Source of the DNA: Saccharibacillus nicotianae
GTDB taxonomy: Bacteria; Bacillota; Bacilli; Paenibacillales; Paenibacillaceae
Direction of reading: 5' to 3'
Assembly (NCBI RefSeq): GCF_042681745.1
Contig: NZ_JBHUGF010000010.1
Span: 2,790,001-2,854,000, forward strand
DNA: 64,000 nucleotides
Made by a program: the position numbers and the translations under genes. The notes below the pieces were generated by a model, which searched no databases, was not told where the DNA came from, and worked only from the letters and a program-made list of their open reading frames with translations. Below are positions 44,814 to 54,305 of the stretch, one piece after another (the first letter of the stretch is position 1; every line of letters begins with the position of its first letter).

Positions 44814-46553
44814 ATGAAGGATCGGAGTATTCTAACTGATTATGTCCAAAAGCATTGGCGATATTATTTACTCGCTGTCAGTTTGATCATTCTGTCTAAT
44901 ATCGGGCAAGCTGCGATTCCGCGTGTACTGGGACAATTTACAGATGCTCTGCTGAATGGTGGAATACAATATCAAATGATTATTGAATATAGTCTGATTC
45001 TGGCTGTGATCGGGATTATGTATAATCTCTTTTTCGGGGCAGGGCAATTCACAGTCATGCGATTAGGACGCAAATTTGAATTTGAAATGCGTCAAAGTCT
45101 GTTTAGCAAATTTTCCACATTAAGTGAATATTACTTCTCCAAGCAAGGAACCGGTAAATTATTGAGTTCGATGACCAATGATGTCAATTCTGTACGTGAG
45201 TCGATTTCGAATGGTGTAACGATGACCACCAATGCTATTTTTCTATTTTTATCCTGTATCGTGATGATGTTACTCAGTCATATTCCACTGTATCTGATAC
45301 TGGTAAGTGTAATTCCGATGGTAGGCATTCCTTTTCTAGTCATTTATTTTGGCCCACGTATTCGCAAACGTTCGCAAAATGTGCAGGAATCGTTAGCAGT
45401 GATGACTGAATCGGCGGAAGAACAATTAAGCGGTATTCGAGTGACCAAAACATTTGCGATCGAGCCTACAGCACGTCAGCGCTTTGGAACAACGGTCAAT
45501 CATATTCGTGATAACCAGTTACATCTTGTTCGCATGTCCTCTCTATTTCAAGCGGCTGTTCCTTTTCTAGGAGCATTATCGCTTGTGATTTCTTTGTTAT
45601 ATGGAGGATATTTAACGATTCAAGGTACGATTACGATTGGGAATTTTATCGCGTTGACGTTGTACTTGCGTATTATGTCTGGCCCTCTTCAGCAAATTGG
45701 TAACGTGATCAATATGATGCAACGTTCAGGTGCTTCACTGGATCGAGTCAATCGTTTACTAGCTGAAAAGCCAGACATTGAAGATCATCCTAATGCACAA
45801 CCGTTAGCTTCAACACCTGATCTGGAAATAAAACATTTATCATTCGCTTATCCGGGCAGTGATCGTTATGCTCTATCTGATATTAATCTGCATATCCAAG
45901 CTGGGCAAACAGTAGGAATCGTCGGCAAAACAGGTTCTGGCAAAAGTACACTGGTGAAGCTGTTACTACGACTATATGACCCACCTGCAAATACAGTCTG
46001 GTTAGGCGGTACAGATATCCGCCAGATATCATTGCAAAGTCTACGATCACGTATTGCTTATGTACCTCAAGATGGATTTTTATTTAGCACTACGATTCGG
46101 GACAACATTGCTTTTAGTGATCGTAATACACCGCTTGAAAAAGTAGAAGATCATGCACGTCAGGCGATGATCTATGATCCTATTTCCAATTTTCCAGAAG
46201 GATTTGATACCAAATTAGGTGAGCGTGGTATTACCTTATCCGGTGGACAACGTCAGCGTACCAGTCTTGCACGCGGATTGGTGAAAAAAGGGCCGATCTT
46301 GATTCTGGATGATAGTATGAGTGCTGTCGATGCAGTCACCGAGACAGGAATACTGAATAATCTTATCCGAGAACGGAATAACTATACCAACTTGATTATT
46401 TCGCATCGGATCAGTGCAGTAAAACATGCTGACCTCATTATTGTACTGGACGAAGGTACGATTGTTGAACGTGGAACCCATCAACAATTGTTGCAACAAC
46501 AAGGCATCTATTCATCCTTGTATCAATTACAGGAAGAAGGGTTGCGCGCATGA
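44814..46553 (+). CDS. bmrC: Heterodimeric ABC exporter subunit, BmrC-like
   Basis: A half-transporter with six helices followed by an ATPase domain. Walker A is GKTGSGKST (371-379), the signature is LSGGQRQR, and Walker B is ILILDDSMSAVD. The residue after Walker B is Asp instead of the catalytic Glu, as expected for the degenerate subunit of a heterodimer such as BmrC/YheI. The partner gene overlaps by 4 bp (ATGA). It exports drugs or lipids across the membrane; the substrate is unknown. Confidence 0.92.
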   Translation: MKDRSILTDYVQKHWRYYLLAVSLIILSNIGQAAIPRVLGQFTDALLNGGIQYQMIIEYSLILAVIGIMYNLFFGAGQFTVMRLGRKFEFEMRQSLFSKFSTLSEYYFSKQGTGKLLSSMTNDVNSVRESISNGVTMTTNAIFLFLSCIVMMLLSHIPLYLILVSVIPMVGIPFLVIYFGPRIRKRSQNVQESLAVMTESAEEQLSGIRVTKTFAIEPTARQRFGTTVNHIRDNQLHLVRMSSLFQAAVPFLGALSLVISLLYGGYLTIQGTITIGNFIALTLYLRIMSGPLQQIGNVINMMQRSGASLDRVNRLLAEKPDIEDHPNAQPLASTPDLEIKHLSFAYPGSDRYALSDINLHIQAGQTVGIVGKTGSGKSTLVKLLLRLYDPPANTVWLGGTDIRQISLQSLRSRIAYVPQDGFLFSTTIRDNIAFSDRNTPLEKVEDHARQAMIYDPISNFPEGFDTKLGERGITLSGGQRQRTSLARGLVKKGPILILDDSMSAVDAVTETGILNNLIRERNNYTNLIISHRISAVKHADLIIVLDEGTIVERGTHQQLLQQQGIYSSLYQLQEEGLRA

Positions 46554-48367
46554 GCAAACGATTATCAAATACTACAGCCAGTACGCCTACCAGCAAGCCT
46601 ATTCGATATGAAGCCTTGCGTGCCATTTTAGCTTATGCTCGTCCGCATCGTTGGACATTTGTCGGTATTTTCTTTGCAACAATGCTTGCTATTGCGGCGG
46701 ACTTATTACAACCGTATCTAGTCAAAATTGTGATTGACGATCATATTGCTGCTGGACAAAATGGATTGCCTTTTTTAACAGGAATGGCGGCTATTTATCT
46801 GGGATTAGCTGTAGTCAGTTTTCTGTTCTCTTATCTACAAAGCAATCTATTGCAATACGTCGGTCAACATATCGTCGCCAGTATTCGTAAAGACCTCTTC
46901 GCTCATATTACCAAGTTACCGATGAGCTTTTTTGATCGCTCTAGCAGTGGCGGGTTGGTAACGAATGTATCCAGTGATACTGAAACGATCAGCCAATTTT
47001 TTACACAGGTATTATTAAGTCTAATTCGTGATGGTATGATGCTTGTATTTATTATTTATTTTATGTTCCGTCTGGATACGACACTTGCCTGGTATTCGAT
47101 GATTACGTTACCGGTGATTGCGACACTAGCGATTTTATTTCGTGGTAAATTGCGACAGGTCTATCAGTACACACGCAGTCGCTTATCCAAGTTAGTCGGA
47201 TTTACAGCAGAGAATTTATCCGGTATGGGCTTGATACAGATTTTCCATCAAGAAAAAGAACAGAAAAAGCGCTTCAATGAATACAATGCTGATTACTGGC
47301 AAGCCAATGTAGAACAATTGAAATCCAATGTATTTTTCAACCGTACTTTTGATATTTTGGGTAATATTGCTCTGGTCTTAATGGTCTGGCTTGGAGGCGT
47401 AGCTGTATTTAACAAACAGATTGAAGTAGGTGTACTGTATGCTTTTATCAGCTATATTCGTCAATTCTTTCAACCCATTAATCAGATTACGATGCAATGG
47501 AATACATTTCAATCTACTACTGTTTCTATGGATCGAATCTGGCGTATTCTCAAACTTCAACCAGAGATTCAAGATCCTACACCTGATCAAGCTGTAACCG
47601 TTGATCTAGACAAAGTAAAAGGAAAAGTAGACTTTAACCATATTTCATTTGGCTATAACCCAGATCAGACAGTGATTCCGCATTTGGATCTGCATATTGA
47701 ACCTGGTGAAATGATAGGTGTAGTGGGTACAACCGGAGCAGGCAAAAGTACATTGATCGCTCTACTCAATCGTTTCTATGATGTCGGTCAAGGTTCTGTT
47801 GCAATTGATGATATTGATCTGCGACAGATGCCCCAAAAAACACTTCATCGTATTGTAGGACTGATTCAGCAAGAACCGTTTTTATTTTCCGGTTCGATTA
47901 TCGACAATGTGCGCATGTTCCAATCGGAGATTACAGATGAGCAAGTTATTGAAGCTTGCCGATTTGTAGGTGCTCATGACATGATTACACGCTTACCGCA
48001 AAAGTACGATACACGACTATCGGAGCGAGGAAGCGGATTGTCTGCTGGTGAACGTCAATTGATTTCATTTGCCCGTATTGTTGTGTTCCGTCCTAAAGTA
48101 TTGATTCTGGATGAAGCAACAGCCAATCTAGACTCGCATACCGAACAACTGGTACAACAAGCGCTTGATACCGTATCAGAAGGACGTACAACGATTGTGA
48201 TTGCTCATCGTCTTTCTACTATTATGCATGCAGATCGTATTCTGGTGATGGAACATGGAGAAATTATTGAACAAGGCACTCATGCTCAGTTACTCGCTCA
48301 TCATGGCACTTACGCCAAATTATATCTTCATGCTAGACAATCGAATCAAGATGTTATTGAAGCATAA
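46550..48367 (+). CDS. bmrD: Heterodimeric ABC exporter subunit, BmrD-like
   Basis: The second half of the exporter, 605 residues: helices, then an ATPase domain with Walker A GTTGAGKST (from 393), signature LSAGERQLISFAR and Walker B VLILDEATANLD with the catalytic Glu intact. The LSAGERQ signature and the active Glu are typical of BmrD/YheH. Coupling to the first subunit through ATGA supports a 1:1 heterodimer. No BmrB-type leader peptide was found upstream of the pair in the 69-bp spacer. Confidence 0.92.
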   Translation: MSKRLSNTTASTPTSKPIRYEALRAILAYARPHRWTFVGIFFATMLAIAADLLQPYLVKIVIDDHIAAGQNGLPFLTGMAAIYLGLAVVSFLFSYLQSNLLQYVGQHIVASIRKDLFAHITKLPMSFFDRSSSGGLVTNVSSDTETISQFFTQVLLSLIRDGMMLVFIIYFMFRLDTTLAWYSMITLPVIATLAILFRGKLRQVYQYTRSRLSKLVGFTAENLSGMGLIQIFHQEKEQKKRFNEYNADYWQANVEQLKSNVFFNRTFDILGNIALVLMVWLGGVAVFNKQIEVGVLYAFISYIRQFFQPINQITMQWNTFQSTTVSMDRIWRILKLQPEIQDPTPDQAVTVDLDKVKGKVDFNHISFGYNPDQTVIPHLDLHIEPGEMIGVVGTTGAGKSTLIALLNRFYDVGQGSVAIDDIDLRQMPQKTLHRIVGLIQQEPFLFSGSIIDNVRMFQSEITDEQVIEACRFVGAHDMITRLPQKYDTRLSERGSGLSAGERQLISFARIVVFRPKVLILDEATANLDSHTEQLVQQALDTVSEGRTTIVIAHRLSTIMHADRILVMEHGEIIEQGTHAQLLAHHGTYAKLYLHARQSNQDVIEA

Positions 48368-48374
48368 AACAAAT

Positions 48375-48448
48375 AAATCCCTTTATGGCATACTCCTACA
48401 GGATAATAGTCAATAGCGACTGATCCAGTATGCCACAAAGGGATTTTT
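48375..48448. terminator. Bidirectional terminator between convergent genes
   Basis: AAATCCCTTT..GGCATACT and AGTATGCC..AAAGGGATTT pair over about 18 bp around a long loop. It has A and T runs at both ends, serving the exporter operon and the minus-strand gene. Confidence 0.85.
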
Positions 48449-48473
48449 ACATCGTTCTATCATAGAATACCTC

Positions 48474-49834
48474 TTACTTCAAAAGTCCAAGTACATTTTT
48501 GGTAGGTGTACTTGTTGTAGGCGCTGTAGTTGAAGTCGTTGTTGGAACTGGTGCTGCTGTTGTAGTTGTCGGAACAACAGTTGATGTAGATTTTGGCGTT
48601 AGCAACGGACTTGTTACGGATAGTAAAGGTGCTGATGTAGTTGATGTTGGTGTAGAAGTTGATGATACCGGAATCGATGTGCTTACTGTAACCACATTAG
48701 GAACAGTGATTGGAATATTAACAGAAGTCGAACTTGTTGTTGTGTTATTAGTAGTCGAATTTGTTGTCGTGCTCACCGGTGTATTGATTGTACTTGTTGT
48801 TGGTGCTGGCGTATTAGTTGGCGCTGGTGTCGGTGTCGGCGTTGTTGCTACTGGCTCCGGTGCTGNNNNNNNNNNNNNNNNNNNNNNNNNNNNNNNNNNN
48901 NNNNNNNNNNNNNNNNNNNNNNNNNNNNNNNNNNNNNNNNNNNNNNNNNNNNNNNNNNNNNNNNNNNNNNNNNNNNNNNNNNNNNNNNNNNNNNNNNNNN
49001 NNNNNNNNNNNNNNNNNNNNNNNNNNNNNTCGGCGTTGTTGCTACCGGCTCCGATGCTGGTGTATTGGTTGGCGCTGGTGTCGGTGTCGGCGTTGTTGCT
49101 ACCGGCTCCGATGCTGGTGTACTGGTTGGTGCTGGTGTCGGTTTAGGTACTTCAGATGCTGGTATAGATGCGTTTCCTGTTGAAGGTATAGCTCCTGGCG
49201 TTGTACCAACAGTAGTCAAGATCGGTTTCACCATTGAAGCAGGAGGCGAATATATGCCTGTTTTAATGGTCGTTGGGTCTGACTTGGATTTAGAAATATT
49301 ATCTGTTGCTGTATTCAATTGTCCATAGACCGCTTCTACATATTTGTCATACGCGTTTTTGCTAATTTCCATTTTCATCTGATGCACTTTGGAAGTCAGA
49401 GTCATTTTATCTTCGTTAGAATCTATTTGAAATCCTTTGTTAAACAAACTCTTCATAGTTTCATCCATATTTTCTTTCGTAAGCGCTATCCCATTTTGAG
49501 CACCAAGTTGATAAAATCCATTGTCTGTTAGGGTTTCTTGTACTTGCTTATGAATCTCTTCTTTACGTTTCTGTTGACTGTCAAAAAGTTCATCTAACTC
49601 TTTATCTCTTGTTTCCTTTTTTTGCAGTTCTTTTTTGTATTCTTGGTTACTCTCTAATTTTTGTTCAGCCGGTGTTTTATCTGTACGTTTATTATCAGTT
49701 GGTGTAGCAGGATTAGCAGTTGCTGCATTTTTCCCATTATTCATTGTAAACGTATTAGAATCACCAGAGGTTGGGGAGTAGTATGAATTCTGGCTAGCCG
49801 TCGAAGAGTAACTCGCATTAGGTGTAATATTCAT
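48474..49834 (-). CDS. Ser/Thr/Pro-rich repeat protein, paralog 1 (contains assembly gap)
   Basis: An unrecognised protein that starts MNITPNASYSSTASQ at ATG 49834 (AAGGAG at 8 nt). It has a charged helical domain of about 120 residues (EQKLESNQEYKKELQKKE ... KNAYDKYVEAVYG), then a long Thr/Pro/Ser-rich tail with 19-residue repeats (PTPTPAPTNTPASEPVATT). A run of 164 N (48866-49029) lies inside the repeat. The tail continues beyond it in frame with the repeat and ends NVLGLLK at 48474. The two flanks look out of frame only because the gap length is estimated. No signal peptide. It is a paralog of the protein at 50097-51134. Confidence 0.75.
48803..49143 (-). repeat. 57-bp coding minisatellite
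   Basis: Two full 57-bp units are visible at 49030-49086 and 49087-49143, and diverged partial copies lie left of the N run. Each unit encodes 19 residues (PTPTPAPTNTPASEPVATT). Confidence 0.85.
48866..49029. other. Assembly gap (164 N)
   Basis: Unsequenced bases inside the 57-bp repeat array. The phase of the repeat on both sides implies a true length of 27 plus a multiple of 57 bp. Confidence 0.95.
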
Positions 49835-49934
49835 AAGGCAGTCTCCTTCATAATATAGATAGTTAATGTCTAACAAATAGCAATAAATTGATTTCCATCA
49901 AAGAAACATAATAGTAATATTTATCCAAATTAGT

Positions 49935-49975
49935 ATAGTAATAATTTACTGTTTAACAACTTAGTTAGCAAGGGT
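49935..49975 (-). promoter_or_regulatory. Shared upstream motif, paralog 1
   Basis: On the minus strand ACCCTTG-N18-AGTAAATT-N3-ACTAT, about 100 bp before the start codon. The same motif with the same two spacings precedes paralog 2. Confidence 0.6.
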
Positions 49976-50044
49976 AATTCGAACTATAATTTTTAAAAAT
50001 TACCATAAAATGTAATCACATTTTGTCGAAAATATGTACTTCTA

Positions 50045-50084
50045 CAAAAAAAACTCTTATTCGACATTTCTATCGCATAAGAGT
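50045..50084 (-). terminator. Terminator of paralog 2
   Basis: On the minus strand ACTCTTAT-GCGA and TCG-ATAAGAGT form a stem with a run of eight T after it, 12 bp after the stop at 50097. Confidence 0.9.
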
Positions 50085-50096
50085 AAATAGAGATAT

Positions 50097-51134
50097 TTAT
50101 TTTACTATCCCACCAGTCAAAATAGATCCGATTGCATTTCCATTATTTGATGATGTATTTCCAGATGATGAGCTGTTACTTCCAGATGATCCGCTTGTAG
50201 AAGTTGTAGAATCACCCGCATGGTTAGTACTGGATGAATTTGATGTTCCTGTAGTAGAACTATTATTATTGCTACCTGTTGTAGATGTAGTCTGTGTTGT
50301 TGCTGGTGTAGAAGAAGATTCTGATGTCGATGAACTACTATTGGTTGTTGTGGTTGGAGTTGGTTGAGAAGCTGATGATTCTGACTGTGTTGAAGGTGTA
50401 GTCGTCGGTTGAGAAGCTGATGATTCTGGCTGTGTTGAAGGTGTAGTCGTCGGTTGAGATGAAGGTGTAGAACTTACTGGTTCTGATTGCGGTGTAGCTG
50501 ATGGTGCAGGTTGCTGTGTTGTCGAGGATGGCGATGATGTAGTAGTGTTTCCTGCGATTACATTTCCAGAAGCAGCAGGAGTAGATGATTCTTCTGTATC
50601 TGTATACTCTTCCGCAATTTCTTTACCGTATACAGTTTTGACATACTGATCATATGACTCTTTACTGATTTCTAATTTGAGCTGATGTAGCTTAGAACTA
50701 ATCGTTAATTTCTGCTCATCGGTATCAATTTTGAATCCTTTAGCAACCAAGTTTTTGACAGTATCCTCATAATTGTCTTTGTTCAATGCTAGCTGATTAT
50801 CGATCCCAATCTGCGCAATCCCTTGATTGGCTAACATCTCATAAGCAATTTTGTCGATCTCTTCTTTGTGCTTTTGTTGCTCTTCAAAAAATTGGTCAGC
50901 TTCTTTCTTTTTCAATTCTTTTTGCTGATCTTCTTTTTTGTATTGCTTAGCTTCTTCTAATTTCTGTTCCTGTGGACTTTTTTCATTTGTCGATATTGTT
51001 GCTGTTCTAGTATCACGATCTTGAGTAGATGATGGATCTGTAGGTGTGCTTTTGTTAATCGTGTCATTGCTAGCTGATGAATGGTAGCCCAGATTACTTG
51101 TTCCGGCATAGCTTGCAGATGAAGAAATATTCAT
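50097..51134 (-). CDS. Ser/Thr-rich protein, paralog 2
   Basis: A 345-residue protein, start ATG 51134 (GGAG at 8 nt; the frame is open to 51230). It begins MNISSSASYAGTSNLGY, like paralog 1, and has the same charged helical domain (EQKLEEAKQYKKEDQQKE; KHKEEIDKIAYEML; KLHQLKLEISKESYDQYV). The second half is Ser/Thr/Asn-rich, with two 15-residue repeats (SQPTTTPSTQPESSA). There is no signal peptide or membrane helix. The function is unknown; the disordered tail suggests a surface or matrix role if the protein is exported by a non-Sec route. Confidence 0.75.
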   Translation of the reverse strand: MNISSSASYAGTSNLGYHSSASNDTINKSTPTDPSSTQDRDTRTATISTNEKSPQEQKLEEAKQYKKEDQQKELKKKEADQFFEEQQKHKEEIDKIAYEMLANQGIAQIGIDNQLALNKDNYEDTVKNLVAKGFKIDTDEQKLTISSKLHQLKLEISKESYDQYVKTVYGKEIAEEYTDTEESSTPAASGNVIAGNTTTSSPSSTTQQPAPSATPQSEPVSSTPSSQPTTTPSTQPESSASQPTTTPSTQSESSASQPTPTTTTNSSSSTSESSSTPATTQTTSTTGSNNNSSTTGTSNSSSTNHAGDSTTSTSGSSGSNSSSSGNTSSNNGNAIGSILTGGIVK

Positions 51135-51193
51135 ACCCTTTACTCCTTTTCTGAAATAAATACCCTTTTTTAGTAAGTTAGTTAGCTTTAATA

Positions 51194-51234
51194 ATAGTTC
51201 AAATTTACTATTAAATTCAAAAATCATCAAGGGT
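51194..51234 (-). promoter_or_regulatory. Shared upstream motif, paralog 2
   Basis: On the minus strand ACCCTTG-N18-AGTAAATT-N3-ACTAT, about 60 bp before the start codon, with spacings identical to those of paralog 1. Confidence 0.6.
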
Positions 51235-51253
51235 ATTAAGACCTAAAAGAAAT

Positions 51254-51288
51254 AAAAAAAGATACTTCCACAAAGGAAAGTATCTTTT
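51254..51288 (-). terminator. Terminator of the hybrid kinase gene
   Basis: AAAAGATACTT and AAGTATCTTTT form a perfect stem with a T tract on the minus strand, 23 bp after the stop. Confidence 0.88.
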
Positions 51289-51310
51289 GAAAATTTAGAT
51301 TTACTTAAAG

Positions 51311-54172
51311 TTACGTTGTAAAATATTGAGTCTGCGTTTTGCCTAGCCAATGTTCTATACGAAGCAATACTTGCTGCATTTCTAGTGGTTTACTCATATA
51401 ATCCGAAGCTCCTGCTTGAATCGCTTTCTCGCGGTCTTCTTTCATCGCTTTGGCCGTCAATACAATAATCGGAACTTGAGCATATCCATACAGATTACGA
51501 ATCGTACGCATCGTTTCATATCCGTCTAATTGTGGCATCATAATATCCATCAGAATAAGATCAATATCCTGTGTCATATGCAAAATTTCCAGAGCATCCC
51601 GTCCATTTTGCGAAATAAGAATATTTACACTATGACGCTCTAGCAGACTGGTTAACGCATATACATTCCGAATATCATCATCTACAATTAGAATTTTTTT
51701 GCCATCCAGACCTTCATATTGTTCTTCTGTCATGACTTGTTGCCCTACCTCTATTACCTGTTCGTTGCTAACTGCACCAATACGATCAATCTCTGAATAT
51801 GAAGCTGTTATACGTGAAGATTGAATCGATGTGTTAGTATTCGTCTCCAACTCGGTATCTATAGAAGTGAGTTGCTCTTTGTCAAAAAAGACCGTATGAC
51901 TGATTGGTTGTTGTACTGTAAATAGTTCACTTTCATCATTGGGATCGGATTCCAGACAAGGAATATAGAATGTAAAAGTACTGCCTTCGCCTACTTTACT
52001 TTCTAGTGTGATTTCTCCACCTAACAAATGAGCAAGTTGGGAAGAAATTGATAATCCAAGCCCTGTACCACCGTATTTGCGAGCGGTTGCTCCATCTGCC
52101 TGACGGAATGCTTCAAAGATCAAACGACTATTTTCAGGTGAGATTCCTATACCTGTATCACGAACAGTAAAAGCAATCATCGGCTGATCGGATTGATACT
52201 CTTGTGTCTGCACACGATCCAACTTCTCTATCGTTAATGTGACACCGCCGACTTCTGTAAATTTGAACGCATTCGATAATAAGTTACGTAACACTTGCTG
52301 TAGACGCATATCATCGGAATAAATCAGATCAGGCACATTTTCTTTGACCTCAATATTGAAATAAAGATCACGTAATGCTGCACCTTCTTTGAAATAACGT
52401 TCCATTTGTTCAGGAATCGCTTGTGTACTGACCGGATCAATCTCAATATGCATTTTCCCTGCTTCTACTTTGGATAGATCCAAAATATCATTGATCAGAT
52501 TCAATAAGTCTTTACCAGAATGATGGATAATAGAAGCATACTCTTGCTCTTTTTCCGTTAACGTATTTGCGCTATTTTCTGATAAAATTTGTGAAAGTAT
52601 CAACATACTATTAAGTGGCGTACGTAATTCATGAGACATATTTGCCAAAAATTCGGATTTGTAACGTGAACTCACTTGTAGCTGTTGTGCATATTTATCG
52701 AGTTCAATCGCTGTACTTTCGGCAGCCATTTTACCTTGTTCCAGACGTTCATTCAGCATTTGCAATTCTTCTGTCTGCATATGCAGTTCATCTGCTTGTG
52801 TCTGAAGTTCTTCCGATTGAACTTGTAATTCTTCAGATTGAACCTGTAGTTCATAATTCATATTCTGAGAATCACGATACATTTGCTCGATCTTTTTACG
52901 AATCAATAATGAGTTCATCGTAACTGCGAAAATATTTAATAAATGTTCAAATAAATCGGATTGTTCTAGTGTCATCGGTTCGATAAAAGCAATTTCGACT
53001 ACAGCTAATACTTTATTTTCAAACATGATCGGAGCCGCTACTAATGCTTTGGCTTCTGCACTACCCAATCCTGAAGTAATCTGCACATAACCTTTAGGAA
53101 GCGGGCTGTATGTTAACATTCTTTTTTCAACAATACATTGACCTGCTAATCCTTCGCCTTCGGTAATATAAGCTGCACCTAATTCAATATCTTTGTTATG
53201 GGCGGCAAACGAAGCAGATTTGATCCAGCCTTCTTCTTCATTTTCGCTATCATAATAGACAACACCATAGGAAGCCGAGAACCATTTATTCATTTTCGTT
53301 AACAACGCTGAAGATAGTGTCTCTATACGATCAGATTCTTGAAAACGGGTCGAAGCAATCGCAATCTGGTCTTTGATCCAGTTCTCGTGCTGTACATGAT
53401 CTAACAATTGGTTAGTCGCTGTACCCAGCTCTGCAATCTCATCACGCGTACGAATAGTGATCCGTTTGTTGAGATCGCCACCTTCTCCAATATCGTGAAT
53501 CGTCTCGGTAACATCGCGCAATGTTCGTACAATCTGGCGAGCAATCACCCATGCTGTAATAAGCGATACAATCGCAACCGCAATCCACAACGTCACCATC
53601 GCTATAAATAGACGCTCATTACTAGCAGCAATACTTTCAATACGTGCATCGGTTAACGCTTTTTCTGTTACGCGAAAAGCTTCTAGTTCACTACGCAAAC
53701 GATCAATCTGTTGCTTACCCGGATCGACTTTGAAAAATTGAGTAATCCCTGCTTCATCGTTACTGCGTCGCATCGATAGAACCGGATCACCCGCATCTTG
53801 AATCCATTTTTCTATGCCTGTCTTGATCGTACCCAAATTGCTACGTTGCAATTCGTTATCTTCAACCAGAGTCACTAATTTGTTATAATCAGCTTCCCAT
53901 TGCAGAACTCCATTGTTATAAGGAACCAGATAACTATCATCGCCGGTCAAAGCAAATCCTCGTTGTCCTGTTTCCATATCAAGTACATGCTTTTCGATCA
54001 GATTGGTTAGATTATGAACTTCCAGATCATGATCGTTAATATATCTATTTTCTTGTTCTAATTGATTCACACGTCCAGACATCATCAGTAACACAACGCC
54101 TACGCATAAAATAATGACTACATACCCAGAAATAATTTTGGTGCGAATACTCCAATTTGCACGCTTGGGCAA
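51311..54172 (-). CDS. Hybrid sensor histidine kinase (CHASE3-HAMP-GAF-HisKA-HATPase-REC)
   Basis: A 953-residue hybrid kinase. TM1 (ISGYVVIILCVGVVLLMM), CHASE3 outer domain (about 35-185, with DMETGQRGFALTGDD), TM2 (LFIAMVTLWIAVAIVSLITA), HAMP, GAF (about 265-425), a coiled coil of repeated QVQSEEL heptads (about 435-485), HisKA with His514 (NMSHELRTPLN), ATPase (NLLSNAFKFTE, DTGIGI, GGTGLGLSI) and a C-terminal receiver with Asp876 (LILMDIMMPQLDG). A TTG start follows GGAGG at 8 nt. No partner gene is adjacent; the next transmitter is separate. Confidence 0.93.
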   Translation of the reverse strand: MPKRANWSIRTKIISGYVVIILCVGVVLLMMSGRVNQLEQENRYINDHDLEVHNLTNLIEKHVLDMETGQRGFALTGDDSYLVPYNNGVLQWEADYNKLVTLVEDNELQRSNLGTIKTGIEKWIQDAGDPVLSMRRSNDEAGITQFFKVDPGKQQIDRLRSELEAFRVTEKALTDARIESIAASNERLFIAMVTLWIAVAIVSLITAWVIARQIVRTLRDVTETIHDIGEGGDLNKRITIRTRDEIAELGTATNQLLDHVQHENWIKDQIAIASTRFQESDRIETLSSALLTKMNKWFSASYGVVYYDSENEEEGWIKSASFAAHNKDIELGAAYITEGEGLAGQCIVEKRMLTYSPLPKGYVQITSGLGSAEAKALVAAPIMFENKVLAVVEIAFIEPMTLEQSDLFEHLLNIFAVTMNSLLIRKKIEQMYRDSQNMNYELQVQSEELQVQSEELQTQADELHMQTEELQMLNERLEQGKMAAESTAIELDKYAQQLQVSSRYKSEFLANMSHELRTPLNSMLILSQILSENSANTLTEKEQEYASIIHHSGKDLLNLINDILDLSKVEAGKMHIEIDPVSTQAIPEQMERYFKEGAALRDLYFNIEVKENVPDLIYSDDMRLQQVLRNLLSNAFKFTEVGGVTLTIEKLDRVQTQEYQSDQPMIAFTVRDTGIGISPENSRLIFEAFRQADGATARKYGGTGLGLSISSQLAHLLGGEITLESKVGEGSTFTFYIPCLESDPNDESELFTVQQPISHTVFFDKEQLTSIDTELETNTNTSIQSSRITASYSEIDRIGAVSNEQVIEVGQQVMTEEQYEGLDGKKILIVDDDIRNVYALTSLLERHSVNILISQNGRDALEILHMTQDIDLILMDIMMPQLDGYETMRTIRNLYGYAQVPIIVLTAKAMKEDREKAIQAGASDYMSKPLEMQQVLLRIEHWLGKTQTQYFTT

Positions 54173-54305
54173 TCATAAAACCTCCAATATCTACTCCATA
54201 TTCCGTAATTTCATCGGTACTTGCTTCATTATTTTACTGCAAACTTTAATGAAAAGGAATCTATTTCTTGCATATGCAATTATTTTTTATTATTTGCTTT
54301 CATAA

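Noticed and set aside
48474..48776. A separate Thr/Ser-rich gene on the minus strand
   Set aside because: It is the C-terminal end of the gene at 48474-49834. The frame continues upstream of its GTG into the same 57-bp repeat; only the gap length separates them.
48866..49029. N run as a biological feature
   Set aside because: It is missing sequence in a repeat array.
48499..49328. Plus-strand Val/Gly-rich frames
   Set aside because: These are antisense shadows of the repeat-coding minus-strand gene, with no ribosome binding site.
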